This document shows positions 1 through 10,545 of a stretch of 64,000 nt of DNA, piece by piece. The position numbers were made by a program, and so were the translations under genes. This DNA is from Sphagnum compactum (lineage: Eukaryota > Bryophyta > Sphagnopsida > Sphagnales). Below the pieces are notes generated by a model. It was not told the origin of the DNA. It did no database searches and was given only the letters and a program-made list of their open reading frames with translations. Where the stretch lies: NCBI GenBank assembly GCA_965153455.1, contig OZ234493.1, positions 6,076,001 through 6,140,000 on the forward strand, read 5' to 3'. Within the stretch, counting starts at the first letter, position 1. Every line of letters begins with the position of its first letter.

Positions 1-1599
1 ATATCACTTGAGTCACTACTTATAGGTGATTACCATTTTTGTGTGTGTGTTGTGAATGGAATGACTTGTCAATGTCATATAAATGTTACATAAACTAACC
101 ACGAGATTTAAAAAGGGAAAGACCCTTAATTAGAAGTTCTACATTTAGTATTGTCTTTTGTGCAATAAACAATGTGCATGATAATGGCAAATGCGATTAT
201 TCCAATATTAAATCTCTATATGAAGAAGGGGTTTCCACTACCTGTTTTTGCAACAATTGACCTCCAGAATGTAGATGCTAGATATGATGATGTCTACATC
301 CTTATTTACAGTGATGTGTACTACAAAGGTGGATACATCAAACCCTTTATTGAACCTTTACGAGAATTATCATCTACTATACTTTTGTAAAATGGTTTTT
401 TTGAGTGAAATATAAGTGTCATGAAGAGAGGAAATGTGTTATTTCTTGTTGGAAGAAACAAAGAAAGCATAAGGGCATGGGATGGATAAAACATCAAATT
501 CTAGAAGATCAAGAAGGACCTTTTATGTTCCATAATGTGTTGAAAGTATGCTTGGAAATTTCCTAGAAAAACATGATATTAATCTTCCCATCCATCTAAG
601 GATTTTGTAGTCTATTAGTATTCTATTCCATGTCATTATGTTGTTTATGTTCATTTGATCATGTTGGTGGTGATTCTCTGGTGTTCTTGGTCATTAAGCT
701 ATTTTGGAGTTCCTTTATTCCTATGATTCATTCATGTGAAGGTAATAACCTTGTTGGTTGGTGGCTTCGTTCTATTTGGTAACATTTTGCCTAGTGTCGA
801 ACTTCACGTTGAAAGATTGTTCCACATCCAAGATTCATGCCCATGTATTTGTACGGATTTGTTTGCATGCTTGTGTGAAAATTCTAATGAAACTTATTAC
901 CCATTTCCTTCACAATTTTTGGAGATCAGGTTGTAGCAAACTGTGCTCTAGTTTATTTCTCAACTTATCTTTGAACTATTCAATCCACTGCAGACCCCAC
1001 ATTTGCTGCTTTCTTCAATCTCTTCTCTTCCCTTTCCTTTCATTTATATTCTTTGATTTCCTTTATAGCTACCTTGTCCATGGCGTTTTTCTGCATGATA
1101 TTTAAGTACCAATCAGATATTAGTACATGGGATTAGGAGTAATCAATTAATGGTCTTTTTCCCTTTTGTTTGTTTTATAGGTAAACAAGGCAATGAAAAC
1201 AAGTTGTGCATAGACATGGATCCCTGTGTTAGAGTTGGTGGATAAAACATAATTTCTTACAACACATTAGGGCTGTCATGTATGTTTACAACATTGAACT
1301 CCTTTGGCTACTCTTTAATGTTAATAGGGTTACAAGGGATGTTTACATAATAACACAGGTCATGTTCAAAATTGTTAGGAAGATTTTTAGTTGTTGATTG
1401 AGAAACCATTTCATCTATATGCAAAAGTTTTATAGATGTACATTTTTCTCCCCTATCTTGATTCCGATCAACTTCATCATTTGTTGTGTTGGCTTCACTT
1501 CCTTCATCATTGACTAGCTATGTAGTGTATATTTGTGAAGGTTGAGTCTTGCTATCCATTGCTTTGGGATTGAAAGGCCATATATAAATGGCCCTAAAT
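1..1599. other. AT-rich intergenic DNA, no gene recognised
   Basis: I see no gene with family similarity here. Short open frames occur at 172-390 and 736-1105, but their translations are low-complexity or unrecognisable and no splice-linked continuation is visible. The composition matches the decayed transposon DNA that follows. Confidence 0.6.
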
Positions 1600-2700
1600 A
1601 TAGACTAGGTTTTTTTGGTTAGTGATTGCTCCAAAACTTGATCTACCCACCCAACCAATGTTATTTTATCTAGTTCCATATGATTGTTTCTAGACATGGC
1701 TAAATCTTTAACCTTTCTGAATGTTGTTTTGAATGGCTTGAAATAAGATACATGGAGAGCATGTGATGCGTGGGATTGTAGGGTGATCATGTTTAAGCCC
1801 ATTTCTTGTGCTTGTGATATTGCTTTTAAGGTAACATGATTGCCATGCCCATCTAGAATTAGCAAGTGTCTATTGTTGAAGAAAACTCCACCTATAACAA
1901 ATTTCTTAAAAAGAAAGAGGAACTCCTTGAACAAGAAAGAAGTCATCCAAGCTTTTTTGCATTGCCATGCAAGTCCATGGTTTGTAGAGTTTATTGTAGT
2001 CATCCCACAAATTTTCTCCTATGAAGATGTAGAATCCTAGTAGAATAAATCATGTAGCATTCATTGCATAATTTATAATTTACCATTCTTGCAACTTGGG
2101 GATGTACCATAAACAACATTTGACCCTTTTTTAGCCATAACCCTTATTCCTACCTTTTTGCCAGCTTGAATTCCATACATGATCTAGAACACAATTATGT
2201 TGATTGTATAATTCTTGTAGGTTATTGTAGAAAAATTTGCAAGTATTAAGTGTTAATCCCTATGCTTTATAGACCTCCAATCCTTTTGCCTAGCAAATGT
2301 TTAACTCTAGATGCATGTGCTTGAACTAGTACCACCAACTGTTACCTAATATCCCATCTTGAAACGGTGTAAGCCTTGTTTGTGTCAACTTTGCAACCTT
2401 CATCTTCAATTGCTATATATTATTGGATAGTTCGCATTTTTGCATAACTAAGGTCCACTTAATCATTTTAACATTATCTTTTGTTGGGAACACACCTCTT
2501 GGCCCCATCTTTTTAGATATGGTTTTTCCATTCAAGTGGAAAACAAACTTAAAGGAGTGTTCCATGCTCTATTAACCCTTTTTAATGAATGTGTCCCTCT
2601 TTCAACAACATCCATTGTTGTTTCTAGTGCGTCATTTGTCCACATACCTTTTTTTTACATGTTGCAAATGTTCGATTCAATTGAATTATTTAAGGGGGTA
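1600..2700 (-). pseudogene. Decayed pogo/Tigger-like transposase (CENP-B HTH plus DDE_1)
   Basis: Read on the minus strand from about 2700 down to 1600, fragments in shifting frames follow the order of a plant pogo-like transposase. First comes a psq/CENP-B-type helix-turn-helix stretch (pieces such as DALETTMDVVERGTHSL, then KMGPRGVFPTKD). Next is a linker (LTQTRLTPF, then NSWWY). Then comes the DDE core: VGIRVMAKKGSNVVYG, GFYIFIGE, and HLLILDGHGNHVTL with the second catalytic Asp in LDGHGNH. The longest intact piece is 1605-2003. Stops and frameshifts interrupt the rest (for example at about 2060-2180), and the third acidic region is not clear. It is a dead class II transposon. The assignment rests on remembered family motifs, not a search. 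Confidence 0.72.
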
Positions 2701-5700
2701 GAGTTTCCTTACTCGTTGAGTGTAGGTTCAACATGCTTCTTCACCACCTTTGAAGCATAATTAAGTTCATGGTTGGCTTTTTCTTGGTCCCAACCTCCAT
2801 GAATTCAGTGATGTAAATTTTGGCCCAATCAAAAGTATGCCTTTCTTTTTTTTGTACACAACTTAAGAATCCAAAAAATGTAGTAAGTCTGGAAATTGGG
2901 TTAATGCATGTTTTAATAAATGTATAAAAGAGTTCATGAGAATGTAGAAATCTACAAAGTCCGCCCAAACTAATCAACATCTTCTATTGTTGTGCAGGTT
3001 GTTGGACAAAATCTATAAGAATGATTTATGTAACCAAGTTGATCCCTTGCTATCTTGAATATTTGTGATCTAACATTTTGGACTACAAATCGTTGAATCC
3101 AATGACAATTTAAATACTTTTTGAATCTCTAATTGTAAATATAATCTATGATATATGTCTTTGGACATTCTTCTACTATGATATTCATATCTAGTTTCTA
3201 TGGATCTATTTGCTCCTTTACATGTTGTATGCTAATTTTCAAATTTTGTTTTTACATAATTACTTGTTCTTCTACATGGTCTATTTTGATATTCAAATAT
3301 GATTTTTGCAAAACTATTTGTGGAGTTGGTGCTTCCCTTTCTACTTGTTCTATTTTGATTTTAAGATATGGTTTCTACAAACTTTCCTTCAAACCTGTTT
3401 TTTGCAAGAAGAGTTTCAAATTTGACCTATCTTCCTTTACTTTCCTTGGCAAATTTATATAAATCAAGAACTTTGAACATAGTTGCAATTGTTCTTTTAC
3501 TTCAACTCTTAAAGATGACATACTTAGAAAATATTGAAAGATTAAACTAGTGTTTTGATTTCAATTTATGTATAAACTTGATTTTGCACTAATGCTTTTG
3601 GAAAGGAATTAGAAATGTTTCAATATAGGAGGAATCTAAAATAAAGTTTCCTTTGGAAGATTAATCAATGGAGTTTTTTTGGAATACTCGAGGATTTGAT
3701 GACTTGTTGATTTTTGGGCATATGTTTTTGTTAGGATTCAAGTTATATTTATAAGCAGTTGCATGCCCTTTAAATGTGATAGACAAACTTCCATAACCAA
3801 ACATTTTTTTTACATTTTTCGTTATTGCTTTTGTGAAACCAACCCTAATCCAACCATTGGCTTTGGATGCCATATATTTTGCCCTTAATTTATTTCAAAA
3901 TACACCTATAAACAAACATTCCATACTTGACAATAATATTAACCATTCCTTTATTTGCAGTTTAGTGCTTTAGGTTGTGCTATTACTTTTCCATGACCAA
4001 ATGGATCACATACATAATGACATTCATTTGAATTAAAAATACCAACCACTCTTGCCCTTCAAAATCACACACTAATTCAATATTCCATGTCAATAACTAA
4101 AAATAACCGTTTAAAAAAAATATTGGACGTTTGGTCACAAAAACATTTAAAAATGTTAATAGCTTCACCCATGGTTGTTCACGGATGTCAAGTTGACATG
4201 TTCGGGTGTTTGATTATTGGGCTTTGTTTGATGGGGGCATTTTTACCCTAGTTGTGAAACTTTTTTTTCATAGCACGAACTTTTGTGTGTAGAGAGTATG
4301 TTTTAACATAAAGAAAATAATTTTAAAAATGATGCCCTTAATATATAATGATTTTTATATTTCAACTTAAGACATCTATTTATGAAGGAAGGAAGGTAGT
4401 TTGTTTGTTTTGTAAATATGAGATTCACTGAACCAGGATGCTTCAGATCGTGTCCTTGGTGTCTGTGGAAAGCTCTCGACGAGGCGGGGTGCATGGGCTT
4501 GGTTCCATAGCATTTGGACTTGTGCAAACGTTCTAAAATATTGAATGATTTTTTCACTGAAAATTAAGTTAAATCGTAGATAAAAATTTCAGAGGAATTG
4601 GAATGTGCCTTTGGTGATCTTGGAAAGATCTTCATGAGCAGGATTTAATGGAATTTATTTGGTAAGATTTGGATTCAAAATGTGGGAGATATTGATTTTA
4701 AAGCGATTTCTGCCACTGAAAATTCAAATAAATTCCAAAAAACCAGGTTTTAGAAGGGAAAATCAGTTGACAACGTGCTAACACTTGAAAGCTTCCCATT
4801 CAATTCAAGCATGATTTCCTTTCATATTTGGTTGTTCAAAAAATTGATACATACGTTGCAAAACAATGTTTACATGTTGAGTTTCCCTATTTTGTAATGG
4901 GTTCACACTTGAGCCTCGGCCACACTAGTATCTATTTCATTAAGTTTGTAATGTAAAAATAAGTTTAAACACCATATTAACTAGTCCATTTCGAATGTTT
5001 TTTCTATTTATGTTAATTTTTTTCAAACTTTGTATTCATTATTTATCATAGAACTCAATGGAGGACATAATGATTTTGTAATAAAATATAAATAGATTTT
5101 GAATTTATAAGCTTTTATGTTTATTATTAAATAATCTCATTTTAAAACTTGATTTTAAAATGTCACCTTCTTGGGTCTACTTTACCATGCCCTCATCCAA
5201 TAAAATGGAATGGTGGTGATGTGGAGTTTCACCAAAAAGGAACATTGTGCAAAGTTCCCTTCCATGCATGATGTGAATGTATGACAATGTTAAAGGTGAT
5301 GATGTTCATCATATCATGTAACTGTGTGTGATGTGTGGTTGTATGGTGGTAATGATTAGTGACAATAGTGTTAGGATTCATGATTGAATGCTAGTTGTCA
5401 AATCCCCTATGGAAATTTTAATGATAAACTATTTTAACATTACACCAATGTGGCATGTGTGTTTGAACACATTGTGTTATTGAATGGAATTGTGAAAAGG
5501 CAAATGGTCCACCTTTTAAAACCTAAATCTGAAATAAAATTTCATTAAAATGTTATTTTTGGTATTTATTGATTTTATAATGAAAATACCACTCAAAATT
5601 CAATATCTCTTGCATATTAAGTCTAAAAATTATGAAATCAAATGTCTATGGAACATTTTCCATAGTAACACAAGTGTGCCCCAAATGTTTTAAACTTTTG

Positions 5701-6230
5701 AGTTTTGATTTCATTGAGATATCAATGAAAATGTTGTTGAATATTCAAAAACTCTTGCTTGCAATATGCTTATACATTATGAAACCATGTCAATGCATGT
5801 ATATTCATCAAGTGTTTTTAAATGAAACTAAGAGTGCAAAAGTGAGGGGATGGTGATGATATGATTTGGGAGATCTCAACATGACAAAACAAAATAACAC
5901 AAACAAAACAAACAAATTACGTTCTTTATGTTGGAAATTGACAATAAAACAATGGGAGAATAGACATGGGAAAAACAAAAAATTATTATGAACTTTCCAC
6001 CCAATTGTAATATCACACAAATTGTTACAAACTTTATGATATGCTTTGAGTTTCAACCTATTCTTGAATAATAGTTAAACATCACATGTACATGTTACCT
6101 TCCTTAATATCACATGGACAAAGTCATCATCAATCCCATCCACATATTACCCTCCACAACTTTCAAGGTGAACATCATATGCAATGAGATATTTTAATAG
6201 TACTAACTATTTAATTATGTATATTTAATA
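2701..6230. other. AT-rich decayed spacer, no gene recognised
   Basis: Apart from a degenerate tandem repeat near 3150-3410 I found nothing assignable. Small minus-strand frames at 2741-2980 and 3661-3873 may be leftovers of the same transposon, but I cannot name them. Around 4430-4660 two divergent copies of a segment containing CTTGGTG...TGGAAAG follow each other, suggesting an old local duplication. Confidence 0.5.
3150..3410. repeat. Degenerate tandem repeat, about 70-75 bp unit
   Basis: Three to four diverged units each contain a tRTTYTGATATTCAAAT-like segment followed by a run like ATGGTTTCTACA and a CTACTTGTTCT-like piece. On the plus strand the frame translates to a recurring pattern such as CSILIFKYDF and CSILILRYGF, which shows the periodicity. 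I do not regard it as protein coding. Confidence 0.5.
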
Positions 6231-6249
6231 ATTACATTACATTACATTA
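6231..6249 (-). repeat. Microsatellite 3' tail of the LINE
   Basis: The plus strand reads ATTAC repeated almost four times, so on the element's own strand the 3' end is a TAATG/GTAAT pentamer run instead of poly(A). Short simple-repeat tails of this kind are known for several LINE clades. It marks the 3' boundary of the insertion. Confidence 0.65.
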
Positions 6250-6933
6250 GGCCCCTTTACCAATATTGGCAGCAACACTAGATGGTGCCGCATAAAACAC
6301 TGCACAACAAAGACCTAAGTCCCGCCTGCGTTGCACGGGCGGTTTGGCTGCACTCGCATCGGCGCTTGGAGACTCAAGTTTGAGTCCTTGCACCATTGGG
6401 CGACAAAAATCTTTGTCCTGCGCCTGCTCATACCACTCCCACCATGAATTGGTATGCCAGCTGCCAAAAAGTCCCCTTTCAAAGTGGTTGCAAAATTGTG
6501 CCGAGGACGGCCGCGAGGGTAGTGGGCCCCCTGCAAGTGCGTTAGCAACGCAATGTGAGGGCACCTACTCTGCGATAACTTAGCAACGTGACCTAACCAT
6601 CTTAACATGTGCTGCCTAAGCAACAAGGTCAATGGCTTGGCTTTGCAAACCTCCCACATGTGAGTGAGGTGGTGTCGGTCCGTGACCTTCACAGCCCAAA
6701 ATCCTTTTAAGACAGCTGCTGTACGCCACTTCCAGTCGTTTCTGTTATGTTTGCGTCAGGTTCCAAGTTTCACTCCCATACAGGAAGTGAGGCACAACAA
6801 ATGTGTCAAACACTTGCATTTTAGTGCTCAACTTCCAGTGCTTATTGCCCCAAACGCGCTCAAACTGGGCGAAGGCCCCTAGCCCTTGTCCTAAGCGTGC
6901 CGCCACTTCTGCATCAAGTTGAGTGTCGAATGA

Positions 6934-7584
6934 TTAAACCCTTCCCAAATATTTAAACTGATCAACCAGCTCAACTAGACCGCCGCTGATGGTGACATCC
7001 ACCGGAAGTTGGGACGTGCCCTTGCCCATAGACATTATCTTTGTTTTGGATGCATTAATGCGCATAGTAAAACGCTCTGCAGTGTTGTCCATGGCCTTCA
7101 ACATCAGCACTAGGTTCTCCGGCTTTGTGGAAATCAACACCATGTCATCTGCATATAATAACAAAGAAATCTCATGTAGCGTTAGGTCCCCCTTTGCCCT
7201 CCATTCAAATAACATTTTGCCATCACCATGGTAGCCCACTGAGATTCCTACGTCTTCAAGCATGTTAGCAAGGGCCTGCCTAACCACAAAGTTTAGGAAA
7301 ACATTGAACAGTAGAGGCGCCACCACACAACCCTGGCGCACACCGCTATTGATAGTGAATTCTTTGCCCACCTGGCCTCAAAGCCTAACCGCTGCAAGTG
7401 TTCCAACGTGCAAATCCTCTAATAGCTGTATGATTCTAGAAGGAACCCTGTAGATGCGCAAAATCCGCCACAACACATCCCTATTAACCCAATCAAAAGC
7501 CTTTGTCACATCAATAAAAGCCATATGCAACTGAGTGTTGTCAATAAATTTAGCCATACTAGCTAGTTGACGCAACACAAACAT
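6934..7584 (-). pseudogene. Reverse transcriptase domain of the LINE
   Basis: Two adjoining open pieces in different frames (7378-7584, then 6934-7371) together cover the fingers and palm. AFDWVNRDVLW carries the first catalytic Asp, SGVRQGCVVAPLLFN is the conserved RQG block, and LLYADDMVLIS is the YADD active site. QFKYLGRV near the end is the usual palm/thumb boundary. A stop and frame change near 7372-7378 breaks the domain. Confidence 0.85.
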
Positions 7585-8280
7585 GGCAGTTGTGGTACCC
7601 CGGCCGGAACGAAAGCCGCATATGCTTCGAGCAGTTTAGGCTCAACCACCCTGCTAACCATGTGCATCAATAACAGGGCGTATACCTTGCCGGGAATGCT
7701 AAGGAGGCTAATCCCGCGGTAGTTATCCGAGCACTACTGCGAACCCTTTCCCTTATATAACGACACTGCAAGTGCACGTTTCCAAGCTACTGGGGCCCGC
7801 CCTAACCTCCAAACCGCCAGAATCACCCGGTGCCAACTAGCAAACTGCAGTAGAACACTCTTTGAGCAAAGGTGAAGTGATGCCATCTTCACCGAGTGCA
7901 GCAGTGTTGTGAAGTTTTTTCACACAATCAGCAACTCCCGACAAAGTCGACTCTTCTGCAGCATCCCCTTGGGGATTCAGTGAAGCCTCAATCTCACACA
8001 CTTGGCATCTAATTGCACACACGAGTTTCCTTAGGTAAATATTTGCCGCCCCCTAAGACACTTGCAAAGTGTTCGAAGAAGCGCTATAACGGTGCTTCGG
8101 GGCTGTGGATGAGGAGACCTTGTTGGTCCAACAAAGCTTTTGGGGCCCCACGTTTGGCAGAGGTGCCCCCTGCTACCATGTGCTTAGCCTGGCAAGCCTA
8201 GTCCCCTATGCGTCCATGTTCGCGCAAGCGAGAAGTCGTATCAGCCTGCCGTTTCAAGTAAGCATTGACATCACGAGCTA

Positions 8281-8659
8281 CAACCTTCTTAATAATAAAT
8301 ATATTTTAATCAAATTAAATTATCTAACTAACTATATGAATTCATTTATTAAAATATTTCATAATTCCAAAAGCCAAGTTCATGAAGCACAAAATTTAAA
8401 TTTAAAATATTTATATAGGATGTTGATGTCAAAAACCCCCCCTTTCATAACCAAAGTTCATTTAACCATGGTTATCACTTGCCCATGCATGGGTTGATAA
8501 ATTAGGGGGTTGAGGAAACCCAATTCTGTGCAGGATCTCTGTCTCGCTCGATCTGTCGCTCGCGCAAATCCAAACGCAACGACGACGGATTGTCGTGTTT
8601 GTGAAGAGCGCGAGTTGGGTGGAATCCGAAGTTTGTAGCTGTGGAGACTTGGAGGAGCA
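8281..8659. other. LINE 5' flank and REP upstream region
   Basis: The DNA changes abruptly from GC-rich LINE sequence to AT-rich sequence at about 8285. It then becomes GC-balanced again from about 8520, as expected for the 5' UTR of REP. No TATA box or clear promoter element could be fixed. The spacing leaves under 400 bp between the LINE and the REP start codon. Confidence 0.5.
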
Positions 8660-9271
8660 ATGGAGGAGAGGATAGAGCCCAGCACGTATGATGTCATAGT
8701 GTTGGGCACAGGCTTGCCAGAATCTGTGCTCGCAGCTTCCATCGCTGCCTGTGGCAAGTCAGTTTTGCATTTGGATTGCACTGGATTCTATGGCGCTCAC
8801 TGGACTTCGCTTTCCTTTCCTCAAATCTCATCTTTCGCATCCTCCTCCAATGGTCATCTTCCTTGCCCTGAGTATTTCCCCCAAAACCAGATCCTAAACC
8901 CTAGGATGCCGTCTGCTCCTGATGATTCTGTGGATTCAAATGGCAACTCTGGCTTTCGGCAAGTACACGGATTAGCACAACAACAACAACATCCGGATGG
9001 CGGCTCTGTTGCAGATCCTGGATCTTTTTCTCCTCCGAATAGAAGCTTTGGAAATGGTGCAGTGGCGGATGGAGCTCTGGAGGGACTTGTAGAGGATGAA
9101 TTGGAGGTTTTGGAGATGGGGGGAGCAGCCTTCTTTGTACTCCTCTGTGCGGATATGGTCCTCAGAGGGAGCTAGTCTTGGCCCTTCGAATCGGTTTTAC
9201 CTAGATTTAGCAGGTCTGTAGTGCCTAATTCTTTCTACCCATTTTTGCCATGGAACCTCAATTCAACAACT

Positions 9272-9304
9272 CTGTGTGTGTGTGTGTGTGTGTCTCTCTC
9301 TCTC
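9272..9304 (+). repeat. (TG)n(TC)n microsatellite in REP intron 1
   Basis: About eleven TG units run directly into about six TC units. It lies between the first donor (9214) and the next acceptor (9400). Confidence 0.9.
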
Positions 9305-9520
9305 TGAGGGGCAGTACGTTGTTTGCACTACTGAAGCTCAATATATGCATGAATGGGGTTTTTGCTTTTTCTGCCTTTTATGCATGGTTTCAGTTGGCAG
9401 GTCCGAAGCTGCATTCTGCGCGGGGCCTCTGATCGACTCATTGTTAAGATTACAGGCTGAGCACCATGTCAAATTCACAGCTGTTGAATCGAGCTACATC
9501 TGGAGGTGAGGTATTTCCAG

Positions 9521-9537
9521 GTTTAGGGTTTAGGGTT
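9521..9537 (+). repeat. Short telomere-type motif (TTTAGGG)
   Basis: Two to three consecutive TTTAGGG/TTAGGG units lie just inside REP intron 2. Such short interstitial units are common in plants and are not evidence of a chromosome end. Confidence 0.8.
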
Positions 9538-9959
9538 AGTGTATTTCCAGTGTGGAATCTATTTGACCTAGAACAAAAGGGGTGTCTTCAGAAAGTCTAA
9601 AGTCATGAAAGAAAGAGGCCTGATCATGATACATTCTCTACATGATAAATGGGTTTTGCATCTTTTCAAACCTTGACATATTATATTGTGATGATGACTT
9701 TGTGGCACTTTCTGTTCTAGGGATCATGTGTTGGCAGTGGTCCCCGCTTCACGTGCTGAGATCTTTCAAGACCGATCCTTGAGCTTGCCTGACAAGAGAT
9801 TCCTGATGCGCTTCTTCAAGCTGGTGACTGATTACGCAGAGTCACCTAATGGGACAGTTGCAGAACTGTCGCTAGTGATCTTGAGCGCCCATTTGTAGAG
9901 ATTCTTCAAAGACAAAACCTTCCTCCTTATATAAGAGAGTATGTATACTATCTCCAAAA

Positions 9960-10545
9960 TGCTTATCAGATATGTTCAGGGTGCCAGGAGCCCCAACTGT
10001 TACACTCTATGTAGTCCTCTCTATGCTGTTGGATTAGATGCTTGCTTTAATAGGCAAGCTAACACGAGACAAAGCCAACCCTCACAAGCTTTTGCAGGCT
10101 GACTGAGGTACTACTAGCTGGCTTTTTGATTACCTATGCTTCTTGAGTGCAAGCTGGCATCTTGACCAAGTCTTACTGTAGCTTCCAGAAATGTGACAGA
10201 AACTCAGGATGCAACTGTTTGCCTGAAATTATGAGTGGATTATTCTACACTTATCTACACCTCCATTGTCAGGAGTTGATAAAGTAAGTGGGGAGTAATC
10301 ACAGCAAGTCACTGGTAGTCATGATGAAGGTGATTTTTTGATATTCTATGAGTGCCGAGTGCCACTCTCATGATTACCACACTTGTTCTTGCCATGTCTC
10401 TTTTGGTTTTTTGTGGGGAGGCAGGGGGGAACTGACACAATTTTCTTTCAAATTTCGTTGTGGAGTTTTCTCTGCAATCTTGTAGATATGTATCTGTAAA
10501 TTCTTTTGCATCTATTCAAGTATCTTCTACAATTCTGTACAGATG
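9960..10545 (+). repeat. Dispersed intronic repeat family B, copy 1 (REP intron 3)
   Basis: This is the most complete copy of a repeat also found at 28650-28966 (minus), about 38000-38412 and 46865-47110. Diagnostic blocks in order are GATATGTTCAGGGTGC, TTTGATTACCTATG followed by TCTTGAGTGC, AACTCAGGATGCAA with TGAAATTATG, GTGGGGAGT, and the end block TTTTCTCTGCAATCTTGTAG. It starts about 11 bp after the donor at 9949 and fills most of the 656-bp intron. No ORF or terminal repeats are visible. Confidence 0.8.

Larger units (their letters stand above)
6231..8280 (-). mobile_element. Non-LTR retrotransposon (LINE) remnant, 5'-truncated and frame-broken
   Basis: The minus strand carries parts of a LINE ORF2. 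In order there is an upstream fragment with KLHNTAALGEDGITSPLLK (7837-8022), which fits the K-x-PG-x-DG-x-P block before the RT palm. Then come RT pieces with AFDWVNRDVLW (7378-7584), GVRQGCVVAPLLFN and the catalytic LLYADDMVLIS (6934-7371), and a C-terminal piece with HMLRWLGHVAKL (6315-6692), a tail motif common in RTE/Jockey-like elements. No endonuclease domain is visible. The element is markedly GC-richer than its flanks and ends in a TAATG-type microsatellite tail. Frame changes between the pieces make it inactive. The exact clade is uncertain. Confidence 0.85.

Noticed and set aside
8105-8497. Plus-strand frame overlapping the LINE 5' part
   Set aside because: It is a shadow of the minus-strand LINE and continues into AT-rich flank with no domain.
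9250-9509. Plus-strand frames spanning the TG microsatellite in REP
   Set aside because: They read through intron 1 and its microsatellite; only the part from 9401 matches REP.
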